Positions 16,919 to 24,646 of a stretch of 36,546 nucleotides of DNA are shown one piece after another. Source of the stretch: Candidatus Tumulicola scandinaviensis. Lineage in GTDB: Bacteria; Vulcanimicrobiota; Vulcanimicrobiia; Vulcanimicrobiales; Vulcanimicrobiaceae. Position numbers and translations under genes: made by a program. The DNA lies in contig PLLA01000063.1 of assembly GCA_003140835.1 (NCBI GenBank), positions 51,561 to 88,106 on the forward strand. Direction: 5' to 3'. The notes below the pieces were generated by a model. It did not search any database, had not been told where the DNA came from, and saw only the letters and a program-made list of their open reading frames with translations. The stretch's first letter is position 1. Each line of letters starts with the position of its first letter.

Positions 16919-17022
16919 CTAGGGTGGCCGATTTTTTCCAAATCGAGGAGCCACGGACCGCAGTTTACTACGGTAAATAAGGCCCTTGGCGACGAAGAGT
17001 TGGGATAAATCGGACTCCCTAG
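16919..17022. repeat. 104-nt structured palindromic repeat, copy A
   Basis: Two 26-nt arms (16919-16944 and 16997-17022) are complementary at 21 of 26 positions. Inside, GCC at 16950-16952 pairs with GGC at 16988-16990. A terminal hairpin pairs GTTTAC with GTAAAT around a TACG loop (16963-16978). The element aligns without gaps to a second copy at 32638-32741. It starts at the stop codon of the upstream tonB gene and fills most of the 118-bp gap to the next gene. It carries no open frame. Confidence 0.85.
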
Positions 17023-17753
17023 TCGGGTTGGAAGTCGGCTCGGAACAGATAGTTGCCCGTCGCCGGCGAGCAGTTGATGAGCTTCGGCGAGTACGTCGAT
17101 TGGCGCGCGGCGCGCAGGGCCGCTTGATCGATCGACATGTTGTTCGAGCTCTTGTACACCGACGCGCTCACCAAGTTACCCGACGGACCGACCGTGACCT
17201 CGACTTCCACCGAAACGGCGCCGAGTCCGAGATCTTTCGCCGACTCGGGATAGTCCGGCTGTACGGGACTGGTGACCGTCGCTTCGACGTTCGGATTCGC
17301 GCACGCGGGTTTCGCGGTCGCGGCAGGAGCGGACGTTTCGGCAGTCCCCGTCCCCCCGGGCGCGCCGTTTTGCGAGCCGTTCTTCGGTTGGCTAACCGTA
17401 TTCTCGGTGGAACCGCCGGCTTGGTTACTGGTGGTTTTGACGAGATTGACCTTCAGCGGTTTGGGCTGCACGACTTGCTTTTTCGGCGGCGGCGTCACCT
17501 GTGGGTTCGGTGTCGGCGTAGGCGGCGGCGTCGGCGTAGGTTTCGGCGGCGGCGTGGGAACGCGAACGCGAATCTTTTTGCTCATCGATACCTTCTCGAC
17601 GTCGTTGCTCTCGTGTTGCTTCGCGAGATTCGGCAAGAACGCGCCGACGGCGAGATGGATGACGAGCGACAAGAGGATGGCAATGCCGATGAAGCTGCCG
17701 ACGCGCTCGCTGGTCGTGATATAACGCGACTCTTTTTTCGGTGCTGCCGCCAT
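17019..17753 (-). CDS. tonB: TonB-like energy transducer in the exb cluster
   Basis: The gene encodes 244 residues. After a short cytoplasmic tail there is one membrane helix (GSFIGIAILLSLVIHLAVGA), with S and H spaced as in TonB, then a long Pro/Thr stalk (TPPPKPTPTPPPTPTPNP). The C-terminal TonB domain spans about 150-244: SPVQPDYPESAKDLGLGAVS, then VEVEVTVGPSGNL, ARQSTYSPKLINCSPATGNY and FRADF. YPESAKDLGL is typical of the TonB C-terminal domain. The gene lies 3 nt after exbD and is followed at its stop codon by the 104-nt palindrome. It probably interacts with the two ExbD proteins and ExbB next door. Confidence 0.92.
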   Translation of the reverse strand: MAAAPKKESRYITTSERVGSFIGIAILLSLVIHLAVGAFLPNLAKQHESNDVEKVSMSKKIRVRVPTPPPKPTPTPPPTPTPNPQVTPPPKKQVVQPKPLKVNLVKTTSNQAGGSTENTVSQPKNGSQNGAPGGTGTAETSAPAATAKPACANPNVEATVTSPVQPDYPESAKDLGLGAVSVEVEVTVGPSGNLVSASVYKSSNNMSIDQAALRAARQSTYSPKLINCSPATGNYLFRADFQPD

Positions 17754-17756
17754 GAG

Positions 17757-18182
17757 TTACGGGCTTTGTCCCTCTGGCGTACCTTGCACGTGGTTGGCCA
17801 GGCCGAAGTTGGTGAGGTCGACGGACTTGGCAGCATCCATCACTTGCAGGATGACGCCGTAGCTCGCGTGCGGGTCGGCTTTGATGATCACGCTCGAAAA
17901 CTTGTGGTCGGTCTGGTCCTGAAGCTGCGAAAACGCCGCCTTCGCGTCGGCAATGTTCACCACGTTCGAACCGATCGAAATGTTGTTCTTCTCGTCGATA
18001 CGCACCAGGATTTGCGACGGCTGCACTTTGTCTTTGTTGTAGGCATCCGGCAGTTTCGGTTCTTTCGTGACCGATGCGAGAATGATAAAGATGATGAGGA
18101 GCACCAACAGCACGTCCGTAAACGGCGTGATGTTGATCGTCGACATCACCTCATCTTCGCCTCCACCTGTCGAAACGGCCAC
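17757..18182 (-). CDS. exbD: ExbD/TolR-family biopolymer transport protein (second)
   Basis: The gene encodes 141 residues. The N-terminal STINITPFTDVLLVLLIIFI is the ExbD/TolR signature, including the aspartate of the single membrane helix that faces the ExbB proton path. The periplasmic domain ends VIIKADPHASYGVILQVMDA, AKSVDLTNFGLAN, which is the conserved ExbD C-terminal pattern. The GTG start at 18182 has GGAGGG upstream. It follows the first exbD by 32 nt. The two ExbD proteins differ substantially in their periplasmic domains. Confidence 0.93.
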   Translation of the reverse strand: MAVSTGGGEDEVMSTINITPFTDVLLVLLIIFIILASVTKEPKLPDAYNKDKVQPSQILVRIDEKNNISIGSNVVNIADAKAAFSQLQDQTDHKFSSVIIKADPHASYGVILQVMDAAKSVDLTNFGLANHVQGTPEGQSP

Positions 18183-18214
18183 CTTACTTCAAACCCTCCG
18201 TCTTAGTCCAGCGC

Positions 18215-18628
18215 TCACGATGTGACGAATCCGACGTCGTCGAGACCGGCGATCTTGGCCGCGTCGAGAATCCGGATGATGATGCCATACGGAGCTTTGG
18301 CATCGGCGACGATCGCAACGTGGTGGTGCGGTTTCTTGCGGGCGGCGGTTACCATCGCCGGATAAATACCCACCTCATTCGTCTTCGTACCGTCGACGAA
18401 GATCACGCCCTTGTTGTTGACGTCGACTTCGATGTCGTTCTTGTTCTTGTTCTGATTGCTCTGGGTGTTTGAGTTCTTGTTAGGCAGCTCTTTTTCGAAG
18501 CCGGGCGGCGCGACCAGCGCGGCCAGAATCATGAAGATAATGAGCAGGACCAACAGCACGTCCGTAAACGGCGTGATGTTGATCTCTGCCATCACCTCTT
18601 CGTCTTGCTTTGCCGAGAGCAAACTCAT
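18215..18628 (-). CDS. exbD: ExbD/TolR-family biopolymer transport protein (first)
   Basis: The gene encodes 137 residues with AEINITPFTDVLLVLLIIFM, identical in most positions to the neighbouring ExbD helix. An asparagine/lysine-rich linker (NKNSNTQSNQNKNKND) follows, then the periplasmic domain ending VAIVADAKAPYGIIIRILDA, AKIAGLDDVGFVTS. The Asn/Lys-rich linker stands out in this GC-rich gene set. It lies 26 nt after exbB. ExbD works with ExbB as the proton-driven motor. Confidence 0.93.
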   Translation of the reverse strand: MSLLSAKQDEEVMAEINITPFTDVLLVLLIIFMILAALVAPPGFEKELPNKNSNTQSNQNKNKNDIEVDVNNKGVIFVDGTKTNEVGIYPAMVTAARKKPHHHVAIVADAKAPYGIIIRILDAAKIAGLDDVGFVTS

Positions 18629-18654
18629 CGTCGCGCCCTACAATCAGCCGGCTG

Positions 18655-19323
18655 CTACTTCGCCGCTTTCGGTGGTTGGTAGAGGTCGGTTGGAATCGGC
18701 GATCCGGTGTTGTGGAAGTGCAGCATTTCAGCGAGCTGGTTGGCCGCAACGATCATTTCTTGGTTGTAGTTCTTGATGCGCGACTTAAAGTAGTTGAAGA
18801 AAACCACCGCGATGACGGCGATGATCAGACCGCTGGCGGTCGTAATCAGCGCCTCGGAAACGCCCGCCGCGACGACCGCGGGAGTCGAGTTCCCCTTCAG
18901 GGCGATGTCTTGGAAGGCCTTAATGATGCCGAGTACGGTACCGAACAGACCGACGAACGGAGCGATGACGGCGATCGTGCCGATGATCGCCAGGTTCCGT
19001 TCCAACGAGTTGAGATGCTCCATCAACGCGATCGACAGCGCGTCCGTGATGTCGGCGCGATTCTTCTCGCCGCGACGCAGGCCGAACTCGAGAATGCGGG
19101 GGAGCATGCCCTTTTGCGCGGTGCACAGCTTAATCGCACCGTCGAGATCGTCGGCGGCAATCTTCTGGCCGATTTGACGCAGCAGACCTTTCGAGTCTCC
19201 GTGCTGCGACCAGAAGAAAACCAGGCGCTCGATGGCCACGGCTAGCCCGACGATCGAAATCAACAGGAGCAGCCACATGTCCCAGCCGCCCTGTTGCATG
19301 AGACCAATAAATCCGGAAAACAC
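18655..19323 (-). CDS. exbB: ExbB/TolQ/MotA-family proton channel
   Basis: The gene encodes 222 residues from a GTG at 19323 with a strong GGGAGGAG site 10 nt upstream. The three-helix MotA/TolQ/ExbB layout is clear: helix 1 is MWLLLLISIVGLAVAIERLV, then a cytoplasmic helical domain. Helices 2-3 are RNLAIIGTIAVIAPFVGLFG, TVLGIIKAF, and SEALITTASGLIIAVIAVVF. The GLFGTVLGI and EALITTA(S)GL motifs are diagnostic. It forms the pentameric motor channel with ExbD in the inner membrane and energises TonB. Confidence 0.95.
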   Translation of the reverse strand: MFSGFIGLMQQGGWDMWLLLLISIVGLAVAIERLVFFWSQHGDSKGLLRQIGQKIAADDLDGAIKLCTAQKGMLPRILEFGLRRGEKNRADITDALSIALMEHLNSLERNLAIIGTIAVIAPFVGLFGTVLGIIKAFQDIALKGNSTPAVVAAGVSEALITTASGLIIAVIAVVFFNYFKSRIKNYNQEMIVAANQLAEMLHFHNTGSPIPTDLYQPPKAAK

Positions 19324-19432
19324 GGTGTTCCGACTCCTCCCGTTGCGCTTAGTTTTCGGTGGTGATTGGACTTAGGGGCCCCCCATTGGCCCACCCCTGG
19401 GGAAAGTCCTGGTCACGTTCGCAGACTCATTC
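19324..19432 (-). other. 109-bp gap between the TonB/TPR gene and exbB with a GC-rich hairpin
   Basis: In the coding direction the gap contains GGGCC, a 7-nt loop and GGCCC, flanked by AGGGG/CCCCT. This is a GC-rich hairpin with no T-tract after it, followed by the strong exbB ribosome site. It could attenuate or stabilise the message. I see no convincing promoter boxes and no open frame. Confidence 0.3.
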
Positions 19433-20794
19433 CTATTTGCCGGAGGGGGTCGCCGATAGGTTGTTCTTGATGAACGTCTCGATGGATAGCGCGAGCGCCT
19501 CGTTCCCTGCCGTTTTCGCAAGCGCGTCGGCATGGTTGAGCGCCGCTAGCGCTTTCGTCTTTTGCGAATCGTCGTGACTCTGAGCCCATTGACCCGTCAA
19601 AGCGATGCCTTCCGCGAAATTCGCTTGCGCGTCGTCGGGTTTGGCTGCGATCGCCTTATCTGCATAAGCTTGCATCTTCTTGAAGTCCGGTTTGGGGGTC
19701 TTCGTTATAAGAAACGCGGCTTCGGTATCGGCTGTGACCGCGACTTCCGAATCGCCTTGAGCGGCAGCCATGTCGTAGTACTTAAAGGCGTCGTCGTATT
19801 TTTGCGCCGTTCCCGCGTCCACGCCCATCTTGAGGTACGTGTTACCCAGCACGCGACCGGGCAAGGTGCTGCTCGGATCGAGCTGCTTGATTTCGTTGGC
19901 GATGGTTTGCGCGTTCTGCGAATCTCCGGTGGCCAAATACGCGCTCATGAGGCGCGCGTCGATATTCACTTTGGCGGCCTTCGAAATCTTTGGGTCGTTC
20001 ATCGCCGAGGCGTGCACGGCTTTGAGGGTGGTGATGGCGTCGGCGTACTGTTTATTGGCGAGTTGTGCCGTGCCCAGCGCGAACTTCGAGTTGGCGTCGG
20101 GATTCAGCGCGACCGCCTTCTGAGCGTAGCCGAGCGCTTGGGACGCATTCTGGTCGGCGACCGCGACCGACGCGGCCGCAAAACTAGCGGCGGCGGCCGG
20201 TTGGAACTGCTTGCCGATGCTCGGTACTTTGTCGAACGCCTGGGCCGCCATCGTCACGTCGCCGCTGTCGAAGGCCGCGATCCCCAGCATCTGCCGCAGC
20301 GACTGATCGTCGGGAGCCGAGAGCAGCCCGGCCTGCGCCTTGGCTTTCGCCTGGTCGTAGTTTTTCGCGCGGATGAGACTCGCGACGGCCGCCGCCGCCG
20401 GGCTCAGCGAGGACGAGGAGCCCCCGCCGCCTTCGGACGCCGAGTTGGCGACGAATTTGCCGTTGAATCTCAACGTGAAATCGTAAAACGCAGTGACCGG
20501 TGTCGTTCCGCGGTGAGCCGGCCGGTAGCTCGAGTTTTGCGCGATATCGAGCGCCGCGGAGTTGTCTCCCGAATTGGTGGTCTTGATGACCTTGATCGCC
20601 TTGTGCGTGCCGTCGGCGTTGACCTGAACCTGCACGACGACGAGACCGGTGCCGGCGATATCCACCGACGTACCGCCCTGCTTCACCAGCTTGGCGGGCG
20701 TGAACTCGGTTGCATACTGTGCGGCCGCCGGTAACGTTCCCAACAGAACCCCCAAGGCGGCGGCGAAGGCGGCGACTCCGGAAATGCGTTTCAT
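19433..20794 (-). CDS. Secreted protein with TonB-type C-terminal domain fused to TPR repeats
   Basis: The gene encodes 453 residues. A signal peptide (KRISGVAAFAAALGVLLGTL, cleavage after PAAA) is followed by a TonB-C-like domain at about 30-115: GTGLVVVQVQVNADGTHKAI, then AALDIAQNSSYRPAHRGTTP and FYDFTLRF. This is the same pattern as the last domain of the two tonB genes. A Ser/Gly linker leads to a long alpha-helical region (about 130-453). Its TPR-like repeats include AKAQAGLLSAPDDQSLRQML, ALGYAQKAVALNPDANSKFA and AYADKAIAAKPDDAQANFAE. There is no membrane anchor after the signal peptide, so it should be periplasmic. AAAGGA lies 5 nt upstream of the ATG. It is the first gene of the exbB-exbD-exbD-tonB cluster. 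The role is unknown; a periplasmic partner or competitor of TonB is possible. Confidence 0.85.
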   Translation of the reverse strand: MKRISGVAAFAAALGVLLGTLPAAAQYATEFTPAKLVKQGGTSVDIAGTGLVVVQVQVNADGTHKAIKVIKTTNSGDNSAALDIAQNSSYRPAHRGTTPVTAFYDFTLRFNGKFVANSASEGGGGSSSSLSPAAAAVASLIRAKNYDQAKAKAQAGLLSAPDDQSLRQMLGIAAFDSGDVTMAAQAFDKVPSIGKQFQPAAAASFAAASVAVADQNASQALGYAQKAVALNPDANSKFALGTAQLANKQYADAITTLKAVHASAMNDPKISKAAKVNIDARLMSAYLATGDSQNAQTIANEIKQLDPSSTLPGRVLGNTYLKMGVDAGTAQKYDDAFKYYDMAAAQGDSEVAVTADTEAAFLITKTPKPDFKKMQAYADKAIAAKPDDAQANFAEGIALTGQWAQSHDDSQKTKALAALNHADALAKTAGNEALALSIETFIKNNLSATPSGK

Positions 20795-20831
20795 CGGATT
20801 CCTTTACCTCAAGAAAACGGTGTGCTGATAA

Positions 20832-21680
20832 TCATACCGCCAAACCGGGAACCCCAATACGGCGGCCCACGGCGGCCGCGACCTCACCCAGTCTGGTCGT
20901 CAGGTGCGCGAACTGCTCCAGCGTCAGCGACTGGGCACCATCCGATGCTGCGTCCGCCGGCTCGGGATGCACTTCAACCAAGAGCCCGTCTGCGCCCGCC
21001 GCGATGGCGGCGAGGCTCATCGGTTCGACCAAGCGCGCCAAGCCGGTTCCATGTGACGGATCGACGATCACCGGCAAGTGCGTGAGTTCGGCGAGCAGCG
21101 GAACGACCGAAAGGTCGAGCAGATTGCGCGTGGCCGGATCGAACGAGCGCACCCCGCGCTCGCACAGGACCACATTCGGATTTCCTTCGACGAGCACGTA
21201 CTCGGCAGCCATGAGCCACTCGTCGACGGTCGCCGCCAATCCGCGCTTGAGCAGGATCGGCATTCCCGAAAGGCCGGCCTCGCGCAGCAGCGCAAAGTTC
21301 TGCATGTTGCGCGCCCCGATTTGCAGCATGTCGGCATATTCGGCGACCATGCGCACGTCGCGCGGGTCGAGCACTTCGGTGACGACTGCGAGACGATGGC
21401 GATCGGCGGCGGCGCGAAGCAAGGCCAAGCCGCGACGGCCCAGCCCTTGAAAAGCGTACGGCGACGTGCGCGGCTTGAAAGCGCCGCCACGCAGCACCGT
21501 TCCGCCGGCTTGGGCGACGGCGGCGGCCGTCGCTTCGATTTGAGCCTCCGACTCGACCGAACACGGCCCCGCGCAAAGCGCGAGCGTTTCGCCGCCAAAC
21601 GCCGTGCCGTTAAGCAAGCGAACGATGGTGCGATCTGCGTGCGCCTCGCGGCGCGCCAAGTGACGCTCTTTCGGGGGCAT
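20832..21680 (-). CDS. aroF: 3-deoxy-7-phosphoheptulonate (DAHP) synthase, type I-beta without regulatory domain
   Basis: The gene encodes 282 residues for the first step of the shikimate pathway (PEP plus erythrose-4-phosphate). Motifs are LALCAGPCSVESEAQIE, LRGGAFKPRTSPYAFQGLG, MLQIGARNMQNFALLRE, ILLKRGLAATVDEWLMAAEY and VIVDPSHGTGLARLVEPMSL. LLVEVHPEPADAASDGAQSL closes the barrel. The length covers only the KDO8P/DAHP-type barrel. The N-terminal ferredoxin-like domain of Thermotoga-type enzymes, and any chorismate mutase fusion, are absent. Direct feedback control is therefore less likely, though that is inference. The ATG at 21680 lies 26 nt after the rluB stop. Confidence 0.93.
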   Translation of the reverse strand: MPPKERHLARREAHADRTIVRLLNGTAFGGETLALCAGPCSVESEAQIEATAAAVAQAGGTVLRGGAFKPRTSPYAFQGLGRRGLALLRAAADRHRLAVVTEVLDPRDVRMVAEYADMLQIGARNMQNFALLREAGLSGMPILLKRGLAATVDEWLMAAEYVLVEGNPNVVLCERGVRSFDPATRNLLDLSVVPLLAELTHLPVIVDPSHGTGLARLVEPMSLAAIAAGADGLLVEVHPEPADAASDGAQSLTLEQFAHLTTRLGEVAAAVGRRIGVPGLAV

Positions 21681-21706
21681 GGGCTCCCGGGTTCGCGCCG
21701 AGCGGG

Positions 21707-22420
21707 TCAGCCTCCGTTAGCCCGGTGCGTTTCGAGGGCCACACGTTCTTTCTTGGAAAGTTCGCGGGTCGCTCCGGGAGCGAGGTCGCCCAGCGCAATG
21801 GGGCCGAAGCGAAGCCGCACCAACCCTACGACGGGGTGCCCGAGCGCCTCGAACATCCGGCGAACCTGGCGATTGCGGCCCTCGTGAATGGTGATGTCGA
21901 CGACGCTGTGGTCGCGTCGCACCGCGACGACACGCAACTTCGCACCGGCGGCACGGAATTCGTCGAGGTCGATCCCGGTGTTGATCTGGCGCACGTCCAG
22001 GGCCGAGAGCCGGCCGCGAATCGTCGCACGGTACGTTTTTTCGACGCCGAAGCGCGGATGGAGCAGCCGGTTGCCGAGTTCTCCGTCGTTCGTCAACAGC
22101 AAGACGCCCGACGTGTCGTAGTCGAGACGTCCGACCGGAACGATCCTCGGACCCGGTGGAAGCAACTGCACGATCGTCGGCCGTCCGTGCGGATCGCGCA
22201 TGGTGGTCACGACGCCGGCGGGCTTGTGCAGCACGAGATACGTGAGCTCTTGCCCTTGCATTGCCGTGCCGTCCACCTCGACGCGATCGCCGGGATGCAC
22301 CAGCGTCCCCAGCGCGCTCACGACGCGGCCATTGATGCGTACCCGGCCGCGCGCGATAAGCTCGTCGGCGCCGCGTCGCGATGCCGTTCCGGTCTGCGCC
22401 AGGTACTTATTGAGTCTAGT
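21707..22420 (-). CDS. rluB: RluB/RsuA-family 23S/16S rRNA pseudouridine synthase, start codon unclear
   Basis: About 237 residues. An N-terminal S4 domain ([20 protein letters not shown], then GRVRINGRVV) precedes the synthase domain. The latter includes LHKPAGVVTTMRDPHGRPT, the catalytic block PVGRLDYDTSGVLLLTNDGE, LHPRFGVEKTYRA and IHEGRNRQVRRMFEALGHPV. The conserved N-terminus begins right at the rho stop codon. There is no in-frame ATG, GTG or TTG between the rho-internal GTG at 22564 and this point. I set the boundary at the ACT codon (22420) where methionine is expected. A CTG at 22402 is a less likely start because it would delete the first S4 strand. Function is well supported; the exact target uridine is not. 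Confidence 0.85.
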   Translation of the reverse strand, partial: TRLNKYLAQTGTASRRGADELIARGRVRINGRVVSALGTLVHPGDRVEVDGTAMQGQELTYLVLHKPAGVVTTMRDPHGRPTIVQLLPPGPRIVPVGRLDYDTSGVLLLTNDGELGNRLLHPRFGVEKTYRATIRGRLSALDVRQINTGIDLDEFRAAGAKLRVVAVRRDHSVVDITIHEGRNRQVRRMFEALGHPVVGLVRLRFGPIALGDLAPGATRELSKKERVALETHRANGG

Positions 22421-23825
22421 GCTTCCCGTTCTCTTCGTAACCGCGCGACATGGAAAGCGCTTCCTTCGTAACCGATTGCAGGAACTCGTCGTTGGTGCGC
22501 GTTTGGGCCATCTTGTCGAGGATGATCTCGGTGATGTCGCCGGTGTTGAGCACCGCGGTGGCACGGCGAAGCATCCAGATCTTGCGCATCTCGTCGGGCG
22601 AGAGCAACAGCTCTTCGTGACGCGTGCCGGACCGCTTGATGTCGACGGCCGGAAAGACCCGCGATTCCGCGAGCTTACGCGTCAAGTTGAGTTCCATGTT
22701 GCCGGTGCCTTTGAACTCTTCGAAAATGACGTCGTCCATCTTCGAACCGGTTTCGATGAGCGCGGTCGCGATGATCGTGAGCGAGCCGCCTTCTTCGATC
22801 TTGCGGGCCGCACCGAAAAACCGCTTCGGTTTATGCAGCGATGCCGTATCGAGACCGCCCGAAAGCGTGCGTCCGGAGCTCGCCACGACTTGATTGTACG
22901 CACGCGCGAGCCGCGTGATCGAGTCGAGCAAGATAACGACGTCTTTCCCGAGTTCCACTAAACGCTTGGCGCGCTCCATGGTCAGTTCGGCGACGGCCGT
23001 GTGATTCTCCGGATGCTCGTCGAACGTCGAGGCGACGACTTCGCCGTCGATCGTCCGCTGCATGTCGGTGACTTCTTCGGGCCGCTCGTCGACCAGCAAC
23101 GCGATGATGTGGGCTTCGGGATGATTGATGGAAATCGAGTTCGCGATGTTCTTGAGCAACGTCGTCTTACCGGCTTTGGGAGGTGAGACGATGAGGGCGC
23201 GCTGGCCTTTGCCGATCGGGCAGAACAAGTCGATCACGCGCGTCGAGAGCTGGGTGGAGCGCACTTCGAGTTTGAAGCGCTCCTGCGGATAGATGGGCGT
23301 GCCTTTTTCGAAAATGCGGCGCCCCTTGATCGCTTCGGGTTCCAGATCGTTGACTTTGTCGACGCGAATCAAGCCGTAGTATTTTTCGCTCTCTTTTGGC
23401 CGGCGAACTTGGCCTTCGACCATGTCGCCACGGCGCAGCTCGAACCGGCGAATCTGCGATTGGCTGACGTAGATGTCGTCGTTTCCGATGATGTACCCGG
23501 CGCGCCTCAAGAAGCCGTATCCCTCGGGCAGCACGTCGAGGACGCCGCTGGCCATTTCCAGCCCGGAACGGGCGGCTTGCGTCGACAGAATCAACGCGAC
23601 GATATCGTCTTTCTTGAGTTTAGCGGGATTCGGAAGCTCGATCGCCATCTCGGTGGCGATCGTAGCGAGTTCCGTTTTGGTCTTTTCCGCTAGTTGGGCC
23701 GCGGTCGGAGGCGGCGGCGAAGTATCGGGTTGCGGAAACTGGTCGTGAAATTGACCGGGGGGTTGGCCGAAGCGCCGGTGGCGCGAACGGCGACGACGAC
23801 CGCCGCCTCCTTGAGGTGGGCGCAT
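22416..23825 (-). CDS. rho: Transcription termination factor Rho
   Basis: The gene encodes 469 residues, a hexameric RNA helicase that releases transcripts. A basic, Gly/Pro-rich N-terminal extension ([20 protein letters not shown]) typical of high-GC bacteria precedes the Rho N-domain ([30 protein letters not shown]). The RNA-binding cold-shock-like domain follows ([35 protein letters not shown]). The ATPase core has Walker [47 protein letters not shown], and the C-terminal [10 protein letters not shown] region. The frame is open 44 codons upstream, but ATG at 23825 gives the natural start. The ribosome site is not obvious. A clear promoter lies about 180 nt upstream. Confidence 0.96.
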   Translation of the reverse strand: MRPPQGGGGRRRRSRHRRFGQPPGQFHDQFPQPDTSPPPPTAAQLAEKTKTELATIATEMAIELPNPAKLKKDDIVALILSTQAARSGLEMASGVLDVLPEGYGFLRRAGYIIGNDDIYVSQSQIRRFELRRGDMVEGQVRRPKESEKYYGLIRVDKVNDLEPEAIKGRRIFEKGTPIYPQERFKLEVRSTQLSTRVIDLFCPIGKGQRALIVSPPKAGKTTLLKNIANSISINHPEAHIIALLVDERPEEVTDMQRTIDGEVVASTFDEHPENHTAVAELTMERAKRLVELGKDVVILLDSITRLARAYNQVVASSGRTLSGGLDTASLHKPKRFFGAARKIEEGGSLTIIATALIETGSKMDDVIFEEFKGTGNMELNLTRKLAESRVFPAVDIKRSGTRHEELLLSPDEMRKIWMLRRATAVLNTGDITEIILDKMAQTRTNDEFLQSVTKEALSMSRGYEENGKH

Positions 23826-24001
23826 GTCGTTGATGGGTCGATGTTCGGTTTGCAGAGGACTATTCTCTCTCGCGGAGCCGCACGCGCCAAGCAGCGTCGA
23901 TTCGCGGGCGAGGCTGCCTCGCAATCGGAACGGTGACGCGCACGTGGGGAATGTCAAAGGCGTCGCGGCTGTTACGAACGTACAAGCTGCGCGACGCCCA
24001 C
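23826..24001 (-). other. Leader region of rho, no gene seen
   Basis: About 170 nt of untranslated leader between the predicted start of transcription and the rho ATG. I see no good small open frame with a ribosome site, and no strong hairpin plus T-tract. Rho leaders in other bacteria are often autoregulated by premature termination, so the length is worth noting, but the sequence does not prove it. Confidence 0.4.
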
Positions 24002-24030
24002 ACTATACCACAGGCCTAGGAACCTGTCGA
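24002..24030 (-). promoter_or_regulatory. Sigma70-type promoter for rho
   Basis: On the minus strand TCGACA (24030-24025) is separated by exactly 17 nt from TATAGT (24007-24002). The -10 box is preceded by TGTGG, close to an extended -10. This would start transcription near 23995 and leave a leader of about 170 nt before the rho ATG. It lies immediately after the 3-methyladenine glycosylase stop, in the gap where the operon would need a new start. Confidence 0.65.
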
Positions 24031-24043
24031 GTTATGGCCATTT

Positions 24044-24646
24044 TTATGGAGGGCTCAAGCGCGCGGGTCCGCTAACGAAGGGATTTCCCGCCTCGTAAAA
24101 GCGCAGCAGCCGGTACGCTGCCTGACGAATCCCGATGCGCCTGCTTTTCCGAATTTTGCCCGGTGGCCGCGGCGCCGCCGCCAGCCATAGCTCCGGATGC
24201 GCGAGCGGGTCGACGCCGTCCAGGCGCCGGTCGATACCCAGCGCCGAGCACAAACGCCCGGGGCCCCGGCAGAGATCGCGCAGCGATTCGACGTTCCGGC
24301 GGCGCCGCATGATCTCGACGCCTTCAAGCGGTTCCAACGCGCGAACCAAGACGCCCGCACCGACTCCGTCGATCTCGCTGGAGAGATTGAAGCAGAACGA
24401 CGTTCCATATATTTGATAGACGTACGCGCGGTGCGGCGGGCCGAAAAGAACCCCGTTACGCGCGCTCTTCCCGGTAAAAGCGTGGCACGCCGGGTCACCG
24501 GGCAAGTAAGCCTCGGTTTCCACGATCCGGCCGGCGGCTAAACCCTCCGCGCTCCATCGTACGAGCACGTATCCAATGAGGGCGCGAGCCAGCGCTTGCG
24601 TTTCCTCAGGAAGCTCCCGCGGCGGGATGCGCCGAAGGTCGGTCAC
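24044..24646 (-). CDS. mpg: 3-methyladenine DNA glycosylase (AAG/MPG family)
   Basis: The gene encodes 200 residues, a normal length for the AAG fold. It excises alkylated purines such as 3-methyladenine and hypoxanthine from DNA. Visible blocks are LARALIGYVLVRW, GRIVETEAYLPGDPACHAFT with the catalytic glutamate, KSARNGVLFGPPHRAYVYQI and YGTSFCFNL. The block VLVRALEPLEGVEIMRRRR and RDLCRGPGRLCSALGID, with the DNA-contact LCRGPGRLC loop, complete the family pattern. The GTG start at 24646 overlaps the upstream gene by 4 bp (GTGA). The rho promoter follows directly. Confidence 0.94.
   Translation of the reverse strand: MTDLRRIPPRELPEETQALARALIGYVLVRWSAEGLAAGRIVETEAYLPGDPACHAFTGKSARNGVLFGPPHRAYVYQIYGTSFCFNLSSEIDGVGAGVLVRALEPLEGVEIMRRRRNVESLRDLCRGPGRLCSALGIDRRLDGVDPLAHPELWLAAAPRPPGKIRKSRRIGIRQAAYRLLRFYEAGNPFVSGPARLSPP

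Noticed and set aside
16986..18206. A 406-codon plus-strand open frame opposite tonB and exbD
   Set aside because: It is Arg-rich, low-complexity shadow sequence that crosses real TonB and ExbD genes and the palindromic element.
19562..20734. A 390-codon plus-strand open frame opposite the TonB/TPR gene
   Set aside because: It is Arg/Gly/Val-rich antisense sequence with no recognisable domain; the minus strand has a signal peptide and TPRs.
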